Assembly: GCA_031282235.1 (NCBI GenBank) | Contig: JAITED010000216.1 | Span: forward strand, 1 to 16,065 | Length of the DNA: 16,065 nt | Direction of reading: 5' to 3' | Origin: Propionibacteriaceae bacterium | GTDB taxonomy: Bacteria > Actinomycetota > Actinomycetes > Propionibacteriales > Propionibacteriaceae | Shown: one piece after another, positions 6,952-14,952 of the stretch | Layout: every line of letters starts with the position of its first letter | Position numbering within the stretch: the stretch's first letter is position 1 | Notes under the pieces: generated by a model | Told to the model about the DNA's origin: nothing | Databases searched by the model: none | Seen by the model: only the letters and a program-made list of their open reading frames with translations | Made by a program: the position numbers and the translations under genes

Positions 6952-7698
6952 CTAACTGTCCGTAACTTTGCGTTTGTGGTTTAGGGCGTATTCGATACCG
7001 ATACGCGGTGAGCCGCCGCCGAGAACCCAAGTGATGACGGACAGTGTGGTGGCTACGGCTAAGGTGATGCTGACTCTGGTGAGGGTGGGGGGTGTTTCGG
7101 CGGTGACGCAGACTCCGTATGGGCTGGAAGCGCACCACGATTGGCCGGTGCTTAGCGCTAATCCGACCCAGAGGGTTAGGGATACGAAGAAGCCGGGTAC
7201 GCGCCCCAACAGCCCGGTGGCTACGAACACAAGGGCGCCGATGATGGCAAGGTTTAGCAGCGGGAGAAGCGAGAGGGTGGGGATGGTGGCATCAATACGC
7301 CACAGTTCGGTGACTGCTGCACCGTCGCCGCTCAGCGGCAGCCAAGTGTTTAGCCTACTCAACGCCAGATAGACCTGCCCCACCCCCAGCAGCGCCGTGC
7401 TACCGGGCAGCACTACGGCTACGATTAGCGCCCCCCAACGGCGAGGGCGTACCGGGCGCATCAACTCCCACGTTTCCATACGGGGCGCTAGCAGCCAAGC
7501 CGTGATACTGAACGCCAAAAAGCCGCTCACTTCAACACTGCTGATGGTGACGGGCACCCCGCCGCGCCCCACGACAAACTTTTCGTATAACACAAATCGG
7601 ATTGACCACCCGAACAGGGCGAGTGCCAGCGCACTACCCCAAGTCAGCAACAGCCCCCACACCGGCCCATGCCCTGCGAAAAACCGTTTCAGGTTCAT
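6952..7698 (-). CDS. Putative ABC-2 type transporter permease, small subunit
   Basis: A 248-residue membrane protein with about six hydrophobic segments (12-33, 55-71, 88-112, 141-163, 168-184, 208-227), the number expected of an ABC-2 type permease. Cys189 and Cys197 lie in the loop between the last two helices and could form a disulfide outside the cell. The ATG at 7698 is chosen because it overlaps the TGA of the upstream permease as ATGA, a typical coupled junction. An in-frame TTG further upstream (7725) would overlap that gene by 31 nt. The sequence is not close to a permease I can name, so the assignment rests on topology and on the operon with the ATPase. It probably pairs with the larger permease. 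Confidence 0.75.
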   Translation of the reverse strand: MNLKRFFAGHGPVWGLLLTWGSALALALFGWSIRFVLYEKFVVGRGGVPVTISSVEVSGFLAFSITAWLLAPRMETWELMRPVRPRRWGALIVAVVLPGSTALLGVGQVYLALSRLNTWLPLSGDGAAVTELWRIDATIPTLSLLPLLNLAIIGALVFVATGLLGRVPGFFVSLTLWVGLALSTGQSWCASSPYGVCVTAETPPTLTRVSITLAVATTLSVITWVLGGGSPRIGIEYALNHKRKVTDS

Positions 7699-9050
7699 GG
7701 CAAATCGTCGAGTGTGAGTTGGCAAGCCCGCACCGCCGCTCCGTTCTCATCCAGCCAGCGCCGAAACTCCGCATTGGTGAGCCGTAGCAAGCGAGTCTCT
7801 GACTCGATGTTGCTTACCACCCCAAACGGCTCATAATCCTCACCGCCAAACTGCATCCGCATCATGATGGCCGATGACACCCCACTAGTCACCTCTCCGG
7901 TTGCGCTGAGGTGGGTTTCGTCTCTCATGCAGGCGCTAGGGTACGGCTTGGTGGCGGCTATTTCTACCGCAACTTGCGTCGCAGCTCCCGTTTCATAGAT
8001 TTCTGGTGATGCTCCGGAACTCCTAAATACCACGTTTTCTGGCCCGATAGTTCCGCTGAACTGTGCGGTTCCCACTAGCTGAAATACGCTCTCAGCTCCC
8101 TGTTTAGCCAACGGCAGCAAATCCGCTATGTCTTGCGGCACACAGATTTCAATCCCCGCTTCCGTCATCGCGCAACTGGCGGGCAGTGGGTCTGGGGTAG
8201 TGAATGCGTATGGGTTGCGCACCACCCCAATAGTGAGCACTGCCGCCGGTAGCAGCAGCGCCACCGCGGCATCACCCAGCCGCTGCAACACACCGCTGCC
8301 GCGTAACGGTCGCCCTAACCGCCCCACTAGCCAAACGAAGCCTGCGGTGAAAGCCACCGCCCACCCCAGCCGTATCAACGCCACCTCTAGCGCTTCATGT
8401 TGCGTAAAAGTGGGGGTAGTGCCCCAATACGGCAGCACCGAAAAATACGTATACGACGTTTTGGTTAAACCGCCCACCAACCCAAGCAACAGAAAATTGA
8501 GCGCCAACGCCACCACTACGCATAACACGTAGGAGTACGGGGCACGCACCAGCGCGCCGAACAAAAACCCCAAGCTCACCCAAGCAGCGAGCAGCGCTAA
8601 ACCGCTAAATATCACCACGAAGCCCGGCCCGGCAGCGGTAGCTCGTATCGCAGTGCGAACCAACGCCGGGGTCAAGCCGAGCGTGAACCCGGCGATAACT
8701 GCCACTTCGATAGCTAACAGTTGCCGGGTGGCGATGGCCGCCCAGCCGCGCCCCGGCGCCACGCCGCAGACCACAGCGTGCCGGCGCCTAGCGACACTGG
8801 CGGCACAAATCATCGCTAGCGGAGCGGCCAAAATTAGCGCCTCATGAAACAGGCTGCTCATCACCGCCCACCGCGACGGCTCCCAAGTGAACTGTGACAA
8901 CGTGCCGACGAAACCGGCTGCCGCAGCGACCGCTGCGAAAAATAACAACTGCGGCAACGACAACCAACCCAAACCGGCGTGCGGAGTGCCAAAACCGGCG
9001 CGCTCGTTCGGGGCGGTTGCAGTGGTAACAGTTGTTGCGGGGGACATCAC
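7695..9050 (-). CDS. Putative ABC transporter permease with C-terminal four-cysteine exported domain
   Basis: A 451-residue protein. The first 276 residues contain six or seven hydrophobic segments (about 31-52, 66-86, 108-130, 142-167, 170-192, 226-243, 258-276). Residues 280-451 are soluble and probably outside the cell, with exactly four cysteines (293, 303, 374, 443), consistent with two disulfides. The region CAMTEAGIEICVPQDIADLLP-like, beginning at 293, recalls C-terminal domains of some actinobacterial ABC permeases, but I cannot name the family. The start GTG (9050) overlaps the ATPase stop as GTGA; the next codon is ATG (9047), also possible. Its 3' end overlaps the smaller permease by 4 nt. 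The tight ATPase-permease-permease coupling supports a single transport complex. The substrate is unknown. Confidence 0.8.
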   Translation of the reverse strand: MMSPATTVTTATAPNERAGFGTPHAGLGWLSLPQLLFFAAVAAAAGFVGTLSQFTWEPSRWAVMSSLFHEALILAAPLAMICAASVARRRHAVVCGVAPGRGWAAIATRQLLAIEVAVIAGFTLGLTPALVRTAIRATAAGPGFVVIFSGLALLAAWVSLGFLFGALVRAPYSYVLCVVVALALNFLLLGLVGGLTKTSYTYFSVLPYWGTTPTFTQHEALEVALIRLGWAVAFTAGFVWLVGRLGRPLRGSGVLQRLGDAAVALLLPAAVLTIGVVRNPYAFTTPDPLPASCAMTEAGIEICVPQDIADLLPLAKQGAESVFQLVGTAQFSGTIGPENVVFRSSGASPEIYETGAATQVAVEIAATKPYPSACMRDETHLSATGEVTSGVSSAIMMRMQFGGEDYEPFGVVSNIESETRLLRLTNAEFRRWLDENGAAVRACQLTLDDLP

Positions 9051-9826
9051 TCGGAGCTACCCCCCACCAAAGCCAGATAGGAAGCCTCTAGGGTGCGTAC
9101 ATCCGGGTCAGCGACCCCGGTCATGTCCGCCAAGGAGCCTTGGAAAACTTTGTGCCCCTGATGAATCACCACCGCGTCGGCCCCCATCGCCGCCAAGTCC
9201 TCGACTAGATGGGTGGAAACCAATACGCAGGCCGTCTTGGCAATCTCCACTAGATGCTGCCGCACGTCGATACGCTGCGCCGGGTCTAGCCCCACCGTCG
9301 GCTCGTCTAGCAGGATAAACGCTGGTGAGTGGGCAATTGCGCACGCTATCCCCAACCGTTGCCGCTGCCCGCCGGAGAGGGTACGCACCCGAGCTTTCCG
9401 TTTCGCGCCCAGATTGACCAACTCCAACGCCGCGTCAGCCGCCGCCGTACACTGCGCTGCTGCCACCCCGTTGCACCACGCCGCGTATGTCACGTTATCC
9501 AAACAGCTTGACCCGGCCATCAGGTCGAACCGTTGCGGTAAATAACCTAACTGTTTGCGCACCGTGCCCAAATCTTTACCGGCACCCAAAACTCCGTCGT
9601 AGCGCACTGTCCCAGTACGCGGTTGCCGTATCGTCGCCAGTACGTTCAGCAGCGTAGATTTGCCAGCTCCATTAGGCCCCAAAAGCCCCGTAATGCCTTG
9701 TGAAAGGGTAAACGAAAAACCGTCCAACACCAGTTTGCGCCCATAGGCGAACGAAACCTCTTGACACTCTAACCGCGCCAGAGCCGCAGGTTCCGGCACC
9801 AGATAACCACGCTTTGCACCCGCCAC
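9047..9826 (-). CDS. ABC transporter ATP-binding protein
   Basis: A 259-residue nucleotide-binding subunit that would power the adjacent permeases. It has Walker A GPNGAGKST (residues 50-58), a Q-loop at LPQRF, the signature LSGGQRQR (150-157), Walker B FILLDEPTVGLDP (170-182) and the switch histidine in STHLVED. The overall pattern is that of ABC-2 type exporter ATPases acting as a dimer. The GTG at 9826 is preferred because GGGAGG lies 5 nt upstream. A second GTG two codons earlier (9832) abuts that ribosome site. The stop overlaps the start of the large permease by 4 nt. Only 66 nt separate it from plsC upstream, with a small hairpin and no strong promoter visible, so read-through from plsC is possible. 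Confidence 0.93.
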   Translation of the reverse strand: MAGAKRGYLVPEPAALARLECQEVSFAYGRKLVLDGFSFTLSQGITGLLGPNGAGKSTLLNVLATIRQPRTGTVRYDGVLGAGKDLGTVRKQLGYLPQRFDLMAGSSCLDNVTYAAWCNGVAAAQCTAAADAALELVNLGAKRKARVRTLSGGQRQRLGIACAIAHSPAFILLDEPTVGLDPAQRIDVRQHLVEIAKTACVLVSTHLVEDLAAMGADAVVIHQGHKVFQGSLADMTGVADPDVRTLEASYLALVGGSSE

Positions 9827-9873
9827 GCGCACCTCCCGCTAGTAGCTACCGCAAATGCTACCCCTTACGCATC

Positions 9874-9887
9874 ACGGCTCGCGCCGT
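9874..9887. other. Small GC hairpin between plsC and the ABC operon
   Basis: ACGGC (9874-9878) and GCCGT (9883-9887) form a 5-bp stem, with a GCGA tetraloop when read on the minus strand. It begins 6 nt after the plsC stop codon. There is no T tract, so it is a weak terminator or attenuator candidate at best. Confidence 0.3.
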
Positions 9888-9892
9888 ATTGC

Positions 9893-10654
9893 TCAATCCG
9901 CAGATTCGTGGTGTTTGGCGGCTTCTAGGGCGGCCACTTGGAGTGCCATCTCGGCTTGGGTGGGCATACCGTAGGCCAAAGCGGTGGCGTCGTGTAGTTC
10001 TACGATGGCGCGGCGGATACGGTTGGCAAAATCATGGGCGATTTCGCCGGGGTTCGCCCACATCGGTTTGCCGATGGCGACGTGTACGGGGGGGCGACCG
10101 GCCAGCCAACGGGAACGGCCTGCTGGCCAAGCGGCAAACGCCCCCACCAGCGCCAATGGAAGCACAGGGACGCCGTTTTTGATGGCGAGACTAGCGGAAC
10201 CGGGGTTGAACGCTGCCATCGCCCCGGTGCGCGAGCGGGTGCCTTCGGGGAAAATCAGCACCGGCACGCCGTCAGCCACCAACTGCCCCGCCATGCCGCG
10301 ACTGTTGCGCGACCCGGAGCGATCCACCGGGAAAGCGTTGAAAAACAGCGCCGTCGGCCCTGCCGTATACCAATGCTTGAAAAAGTAATCGGCGGCGGCT
10401 CCGGTGGCCATCCGCCCCGCCAACCGCCTCGGCAGACTGCCGAAAATCAGCGGGGCATCAAAGTGCGACGAATGGTTTGCGACTACGATAAACGCTTCAT
10501 CATCCGCGACGGTGCTGGTGTTTTCTTCCCCATGCACCTCGACGCTGAGCTGGCTCCACACCACCGGCTTCAATAGCAAAACTTGCGCCGCAAAGCGCGC
10601 GCCCCTGCTGAAAGGTGATTTGTAGCGCGCCTTGGACAGACCCCACTCGACCAT
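9893..10654 (-). CDS. plsC: 1-acyl-sn-glycerol-3-phosphate acyltransferase-like protein
   Basis: A 253-residue acyltransferase of the PlsC/LPLAT superfamily, which adds a second acyl chain to lysophosphatidic acid or a related lipid at the membrane. The catalytic HX4D motif is HSSHFD (His61-Asp66), preceded by VVAN. The substrate-binding motif is FPEGTRSR (135-142), and VPVLPLALVG follows at 162-171. The N terminus has no clear signal peptide. ATG at 10654 is the only reasonable start, because an in-frame TAA lies two codons upstream; no well-spaced Shine-Dalgarno precedes it. A TAGGCT hexamer at 10695-10700 may be its -10 box. Membership of the superfamily is sure. The exact acceptor is not, since actinobacteria carry several paralogues. 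Confidence 0.88.
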   Translation of the reverse strand: MVEWGLSKARYKSPFSRGARFAAQVLLLKPVVWSQLSVEVHGEENTSTVADDEAFIVVANHSSHFDAPLIFGSLPRRLAGRMATGAAADYFFKHWYTAGPTALFFNAFPVDRSGSRNSRGMAGQLVADGVPVLIFPEGTRSRTGAMAAFNPGSASLAIKNGVPVLPLALVGAFAAWPAGRSRWLAGRPPVHVAIGKPMWANPGEIAHDFANRIRRAIVELHDATALAYGMPTQAEMALQVAALEAAKHHESAD

Positions 10655-10795
10655 CGGTTATGTGCCGCCCCCTCCGCGTTCTGTTGATTGTGCTAGCCTA
10701 TCGCAGACTAGTCCCCATCCCCGCTCTCACCCGAGCACATATTGCAAATGCTCCACAGAACACTGCTTAATTCGTATCTTCGATTCGGTACAGAT
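10655..10795. other. Intergenic region between the SDR gene and plsC
   Basis: No gene is visible in this 141-nt spacer. On the minus strand TAGGCT at 10695-10700 is a candidate -10 box for plsC, identical to the hexamer before nfo, but without a good -35. A short GAGCA/TGCTC stem (10733-10753) could form after the SDR gene but lacks a T tract. Confidence 0.35.
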
Positions 10796-11569
10796 TCACT
10801 TTAGGGCGCGGGAGCGGCTGATTTTACGGGAGAACCAGCGCGGGATGGCTTGGGGGCCATGCTGGGCAATCCAGAGGGCAATTTTCCAAGTGCGCGAGGG
10901 GATGGACACCACTTGCCCGACGGCGGCAGCGGCTAGAGCTTCTTTGACGACCTGCTCGGGTTTCACCCAGGCGAACTCGGGCAGTTTGGGGCGCGGCACC
11001 CCGGAGCGCTCATGGAAGCGGGTTTTCGCCCAACCGGGGCAGGTGGCCACCACCCGCACCCCGGTGTCCTCCAACTCCAACGCCAACGCTTGCGTATACG
11101 AAAGCACCCAACGCTTAATCGCGGAGTAGTTGCCGGTGTAAATCCAACTAGAAGCAGACGATACGTTGATGATAACGCCCCGTCCGCGCTCACGCATCGC
11201 CCGCCCGGCGGCGTTAGAGAGCAACAATACGGCGGTCATCATGGCGGTCATCGCGCGCTCTTGCACGCCCATATCCTCGTCTAACAACGCCGTATGCAGC
11301 CCGAATCCGGCGTTGTTCACCAGCGTATCCACCGGGTGCGCATCATCCAACAGCCGCAACCGTACCTTGTTGATGTCGTTGCGCACCGATAAATCGGCCA
11401 CCATAGTCTCAACGTTGACAGCGAAGCGGGCGTGCAAATCTGCGGCAGTCTCCTGCATCCGCTCCACATCGCGGGCGACCAACACTAAATCGTCACCCAA
11501 GCGCGCCAACGCCTCCGCGAAAGCCAATCCGATGCCCGATGTGCCGCCGGTCACTAACGCCGTTGCCAT
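10796..11569 (-). CDS. Short-chain dehydrogenase/reductase (SDR) family oxidoreductase
   Basis: A 257-residue classical SDR enzyme, a cytoplasmic NAD(P)-dependent oxidoreductase. The cofactor motif TGGTSGIG is at residues 7-14, the NNAG structural motif at 85-88, and the active-site pair Tyr148-x3-Lys152 in NYSAIK. Serines at 137-138 in NVSS supply the third catalytic residue. The PGWAKT region follows. Residue 31 onwards (VARD) suggests NADP preference, because an arginine follows the second strand. The substrate cannot be told. The start ATG has AGGAGG 8 nt upstream, and that ribosome site overlaps the ackA stop codon (TAGGAGG). The gene is therefore translated in step with ackA as the third gene of the pta-ackA operon. 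Confidence 0.92.
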   Translation of the reverse strand: MATALVTGGTSGIGLAFAEALARLGDDLVLVARDVERMQETAADLHARFAVNVETMVADLSVRNDINKVRLRLLDDAHPVDTLVNNAGFGLHTALLDEDMGVQERAMTAMMTAVLLLSNAAGRAMRERGRGVIINVSSASSWIYTGNYSAIKRWVLSYTQALALELEDTGVRVVATCPGWAKTRFHERSGVPRPKLPEFAWVKPEQVVKEALAAAAVGQVVSIPSRTWKIALWIAQHGPQAIPRWFSRKISRSRALK

Positions 11570-11581
11570 CTGCCACTCCTC

Positions 11582-12754
11582 CTAGCCGATAAGTTCCGCT
11601 GTTTGCCGCGCCATCGCCAACTCCTCGTTGGTGGGCACCACCAGCACAGTGAGCGCGGAATCAGGGGCAGAGATGATACGTGCTCCGCGCTCTTTGCTCT
11701 CGTTGGCTGCCCTGTCCAGTTTCGCGCCGAACACCCCCAGCCGCTCCACCACGCTAGCGCGCACCCTAAAGTCGTTTTCGCCCACCCCAGCGGTGAATGT
11801 CAACACATCACAGCCACCTAACAAGGTGATATACGCTCCAATGTAGTGCACCAACCGGTGAACATACACATCAAACGCCAGTTTGGCCTGCGTATCTCCG
11901 GCTTGGATTTTGGCCGCCACGTCGCGCATGTCCGACGACCCAGCCAACGCCAACATCCCCGAGTTTTTGTTGAGCATCGCGTCCACCTCGTCGATGCTCA
12001 TCCCCGTTTGGCTCACCAGATATTTGTGCAGCCCTGGGTCAACGTCGCCGGAACGGGTGCCCATCACCAGCCCCTGATTAGGGGTGAGCCCCAGTGTGGT
12101 CTCTATCGGCACGCCGCCGTCAACCGCGGAGATGGAGCAACCGTTGCCGATGTGCGCCACCACCTGTTTCACTGGCCGCCCCATCATTTCGCTCACTTTG
12201 TGCGACACGTAGTAGTGCGATGTGCCATGAAAACCGTATTTACGAATTGAGAGCCGCTCGGCCAGTTCGGGGCTGATGGCATACGTATACGCTTCGGGCG
12301 GCAGCGGCGCAAAGAACGCGGTGTCGAAGATGGCGACGTGTGGCACATCGGGTAACACTGCGCGCGCGGCGCGAATGCCGTCGATGCCCGCCGGGTTGTG
12401 CAGCGGTGCCAACGGCGAGAGTTCCACCAGCGCCGCAATCACCGCATCGTCGATGAGGGTGGGCGCGCTGAACTGCTTGCCGCCGTGTACGGTACGGTGC
12501 GCCACCGCCACCACAGTGCCCAAATCGGGGCCATGCTCGTTAAACAGCGACACAATCTCATGCAGCGCCACCACATGGTCAGGCAGCGGTTTTTCGATGA
12601 GATACGACTCCCCGCCCACCTCATGTTCCACTTCTCCCAACTCCAGCCCGATACGCTGCGCCTGCCCTTTAGCCAGCACCGTCTCCGTATCCACCTCAAT
12701 CAATTGGTATTTGATAGAACTAGAACCGCAGTTCAACACCAAAATAGGCCGCAT
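11582..12754 (-). CDS. ackA: Acetate kinase
   Basis: AckA interconverts acetyl phosphate and ADP with acetate and ATP, the energy-yielding last step of acetate fermentation. The 390-residue protein opens with the family signature VLNCGSSSIKYQ (6-17). HRTVHGG (86-92) supplies the acetate-site arginine, IFDTAF the catalytic aspartate (144), GFHGTSH (174-180) the second signature, and AHIGNG the nucleotide-binding loop. All are intact and the length is normal. ATG is supported by AGGAGG 4 nt upstream. It follows pta with a 55-nt gap that contains an 8-bp inverted repeat, and it overlaps the ribosome site of the downstream SDR gene. Confidence 0.98.
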   Translation of the reverse strand: MRPILVLNCGSSSIKYQLIEVDTETVLAKGQAQRIGLELGEVEHEVGGESYLIEKPLPDHVVALHEIVSLFNEHGPDLGTVVAVAHRTVHGGKQFSAPTLIDDAVIAALVELSPLAPLHNPAGIDGIRAARAVLPDVPHVAIFDTAFFAPLPPEAYTYAISPELAERLSIRKYGFHGTSHYYVSHKVSEMMGRPVKQVVAHIGNGCSISAVDGGVPIETTLGLTPNQGLVMGTRSGDVDPGLHKYLVSQTGMSIDEVDAMLNKNSGMLALAGSSDMRDVAAKIQAGDTQAKLAFDVYVHRLVHYIGAYITLLGGCDVLTFTAGVGENDFRVRASVVERLGVFGAKLDRAANESKERGARIISAPDSALTVLVVPTNEELAMARQTAELIG

Positions 12755-12767
12755 CGCCCCTCCTGTT

Positions 12768-12814
12768 CATAAATTTCCAACGCTCCAAGACTACTAGCCG
12801 CAGGCCAATTTATG
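12768..12814. repeat. 8-bp inverted repeat in the pta-ackA junction
   Basis: CATAAATT (12768-12775) and AATTTATG (12807-12814) are perfect reverse complements separated by 31 nt. One arm contains the pta stop codon and the other ends a few bases before the ackA ribosome binding site. In mRNA this could form a stem that modulates ackA translation or the stability of the pta end. Confidence 0.45.
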
Positions 12815-14867
12815 CGGTTTGAGATTGTACGGCGGTGATGGCGATGGTGGACACGATGTCGTCTACCATGGCACCGCGCGATAGGTCGGTGACGGTTTTT
12901 TTCAGACCTTGCAGGATGGGGCCGACGGCGACCGCTCCGGAGGTGCGCTGCACCGCCTTGTAGGTGATGTTGCCGGTTTGCAGGTCGGGGAATACGAACA
13001 CCGTGGCGCGCCCCGCCACCGGCGAACCGGGTAGCTTGAACTCGCCCACCTCCGGGTCGATGGCGGCATCAAACTGTAGCGGCCCATCGACGGCGAGGTC
13101 GGGGCGCCGGGTACGCACCAGCGCCACTGCCGTAGCCACCGTGTCAACGTCGGGGCCGAAGCCGGAGGTGCCGGTAGAGTACGACATCAGCGCTACCCGC
13201 GGCTCAATACCGAACGCTTGCGCAGTGTCTGCCGTAGTGATGGCGATATCGGCCAACTCGTCGGGGGTGGGGTTCGGGTTGACGGCGCAGTCAGCGAACA
13301 TCAGCACCTGATCCTCCATGCACATAAAATACGACCCACTCACCACTTTCACGCCCGGTTTCGTCTTGATAATCTCAAACGCCGGACGGATGGTGTTCGC
13401 CGTGGTGTGCGCAGCACCAGACACCATCGCGTCAACGTCGCCGCAGTACACCATCATGGTGCCGAAATACGCCGGGTCAGCGAGTTTGGCGACCGCCTGC
13501 TCATACGTGAGCCCTTTCGCGCGCCGTACTTCGGCCATTGTCGCAGCGTATTTACGTATTAACGTTTCGTCGCGCATCGAAACAATCTCGGCTTTCGAGA
13601 TGTCCAGCCCCAAGTCAGCGGCGCGATTCCGCACCTCATCCGTCTCCCCCAGCAATACGATGTCGGCAACGTTGCGTTCCAACACGATAGCGGCCGCCGA
13701 CAACACCCGGGCGTCCTCACTCTCGGGCAACACTATCCGCCGCCGGTCGGTGCGCGCCTGCTCCATGATGTCGTATTCAAAGCGGTGCTGGGTGCGTAGA
13801 CTGCGGCGCGGAGCGTCCAACCGCCGCATGATTTCTGGCATGTTGACGTGGGCTTGCAGCGCCAAATGAATCTCGCGCACCTTGCGCGGGGTGGCCATGG
13901 CGAACCCCTCCACCTCGGAGAGCACCCGCGCTACGGAGAACGTGTCCAGCGGGCTGGTGGCTATCGGCAAATCTAGGTCGATGCCGTCGATGATGCGGCG
14001 TACCTGTTTGGGGATTTTGTAACCGCCCACCAGAATGAGCGCGGAGAGTTTCGGCATCCCCTCAGCTTTCTGGCTGAGCAGCACGCCGGGCAGTAAATCA
14101 ATACGGTCAGAGGCCATGATGAGCGCGGTTTCGTCGGTGATACGCGCCAACAGATGCGGCAACATCATGCCGGATACCGCCACATGTAGGCTTTCGCGGT
14201 TCAGCTCCGCGGTGGCGCCGCCGACCACCCGCGCGTTGATGGCGTCGAACTGCATCTGCACTGTGGGCGCGGAGAGCAGCGGGTCCTCCGGCAAAATGCC
14301 TACTAGATGCTCTTTCAAGTCCGCTAACTCTGCTTTCACTTCCGCTAGGCTCGCGGCGTTCGCGCGGCTGACGACCAGCCCGGCGATGTGGTTGTGCAGC
14401 CGTACAAACTCATCAATGGTGTAATGCCCAGCGCGCAGCAACTGCGCCGGGGTCTTGTTGCGCCCACTGATGAGCGCCAACACCGGGGTGTCCAGATTGG
14501 CGGCGATACGCGCGTTCAGCGTGGCCTCAATGGGGGTGGAGACATCGGCGAAGTCGGAGCCGATGACCACGATGGCGTCGTAGTTCACGCGCAGCGCCCC
14601 CATTTGGGTAATCATGGTGGCGATAGCGGATTCCTGGTCAGCGGCCATTTCTTCATACGTAACCCCGACCGTGGTCTCAAACGCCTGATCCAACTTAGCG
14701 ATTTTGATGATGTTCTCTGTGATTTTGTCCGCCGCCCGCGTGAGCACCAACGGACGATACACCGCCACCCGCAACCCCTCAGCCACCCACGCCTCAGCAA
14801 CCCCCAATGACAACAACGATTTCCCCACCCGCGGCTCAGCCGCCGCCACATAAACAGTTTTAGTCAC
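12810..14867 (-). CDS. pta: Phosphate acetyltransferase, long form
   Basis: Pta converts acetyl-CoA and phosphate to acetyl phosphate, which AckA then uses to make ATP. At 685 residues it is the long three-domain form. The N-terminal part is a BioD/CobB-like P-loop domain (VAAAEPRVGKSLLSLG, residues 7-22), the middle is a DRTGG domain (about 205-315), and the C-terminal PTA/PTB catalytic domain begins near 360. The catalytic domain carries LPESEDARVLSAA, YCGDVDAMVSGAAHTTANTIRPA and MSYSTGTSG. The N-terminal domains are regulatory in the enterobacterial enzyme. The start is GTG at 14867. It has no good Shine-Dalgarno but has TAGAGT 6 nt upstream, suggesting a leaderless transcript. It is the first gene of pta-ackA-SDR and is divergent from nfo. 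Confidence 0.97.
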   Translation of the reverse strand: MTKTVYVAAAEPRVGKSLLSLGVAEAWVAEGLRVAVYRPLVLTRAADKITENIIKIAKLDQAFETTVGVTYEEMAADQESAIATMITQMGALRVNYDAIVVIGSDFADVSTPIEATLNARIAANLDTPVLALISGRNKTPAQLLRAGHYTIDEFVRLHNHIAGLVVSRANAASLAEVKAELADLKEHLVGILPEDPLLSAPTVQMQFDAINARVVGGATAELNRESLHVAVSGMMLPHLLARITDETALIMASDRIDLLPGVLLSQKAEGMPKLSALILVGGYKIPKQVRRIIDGIDLDLPIATSPLDTFSVARVLSEVEGFAMATPRKVREIHLALQAHVNMPEIMRRLDAPRRSLRTQHRFEYDIMEQARTDRRRIVLPESEDARVLSAAAIVLERNVADIVLLGETDEVRNRAADLGLDISKAEIVSMRDETLIRKYAATMAEVRRAKGLTYEQAVAKLADPAYFGTMMVYCGDVDAMVSGAAHTTANTIRPAFEIIKTKPGVKVVSGSYFMCMEDQVLMFADCAVNPNPTPDELADIAITTADTAQAFGIEPRVALMSYSTGTSGFGPDVDTVATAVALVRTRRPDLAVDGPLQFDAAIDPEVGEFKLPGSPVAGRATVFVFPDLQTGNITYKAVQRTSGAVAVGPILQGLKKTVTDLSRGAMVDDIVSTIAITAVQSQTA

Positions 14868-14879
14868 GCACCAACTCTA
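14868..14879 (-). promoter_or_regulatory. Probable -10 box of a leaderless pta transcript
   Basis: On the minus strand TAGAGT (14874-14879) fits TANNNT and is followed by 6 nt before the GTG start of pta. AGGA lies too far from the start to act as a ribosome site. No clear -35 box was seen. Confidence 0.42.
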
Positions 14880-14940
14880 TCCTGTGCCATAAAGAGATTG
14901 AGGAGATAGCAAAGAGAAAAGTGAGCGGGGACGGGGCGGG

Positions 14941-14952
14941 TAGGCTTAGGGC
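14941..14952 (+). promoter_or_regulatory. Probable -10 box of a leaderless nfo transcript
   Basis: TAGGCT (14941-14946) fits TANNNT and is followed by 6 nt before the ATG of nfo. There is no Shine-Dalgarno with usable spacing. No strong -35 is visible upstream. Confidence 0.52.

Noticed and set aside
7699..7725. TTG start for the small permease, giving 257 residues
   Set aside because: It would overlap the upstream permease by 31 nt. The ATG at 7698 makes the usual ATGA stop-start overlap.
10733..10753. GAGCA/TGCTC stem as a terminator for the pta-ackA-SDR operon
   Set aside because: Only 5 bp with an 11-nt loop and no T tract.
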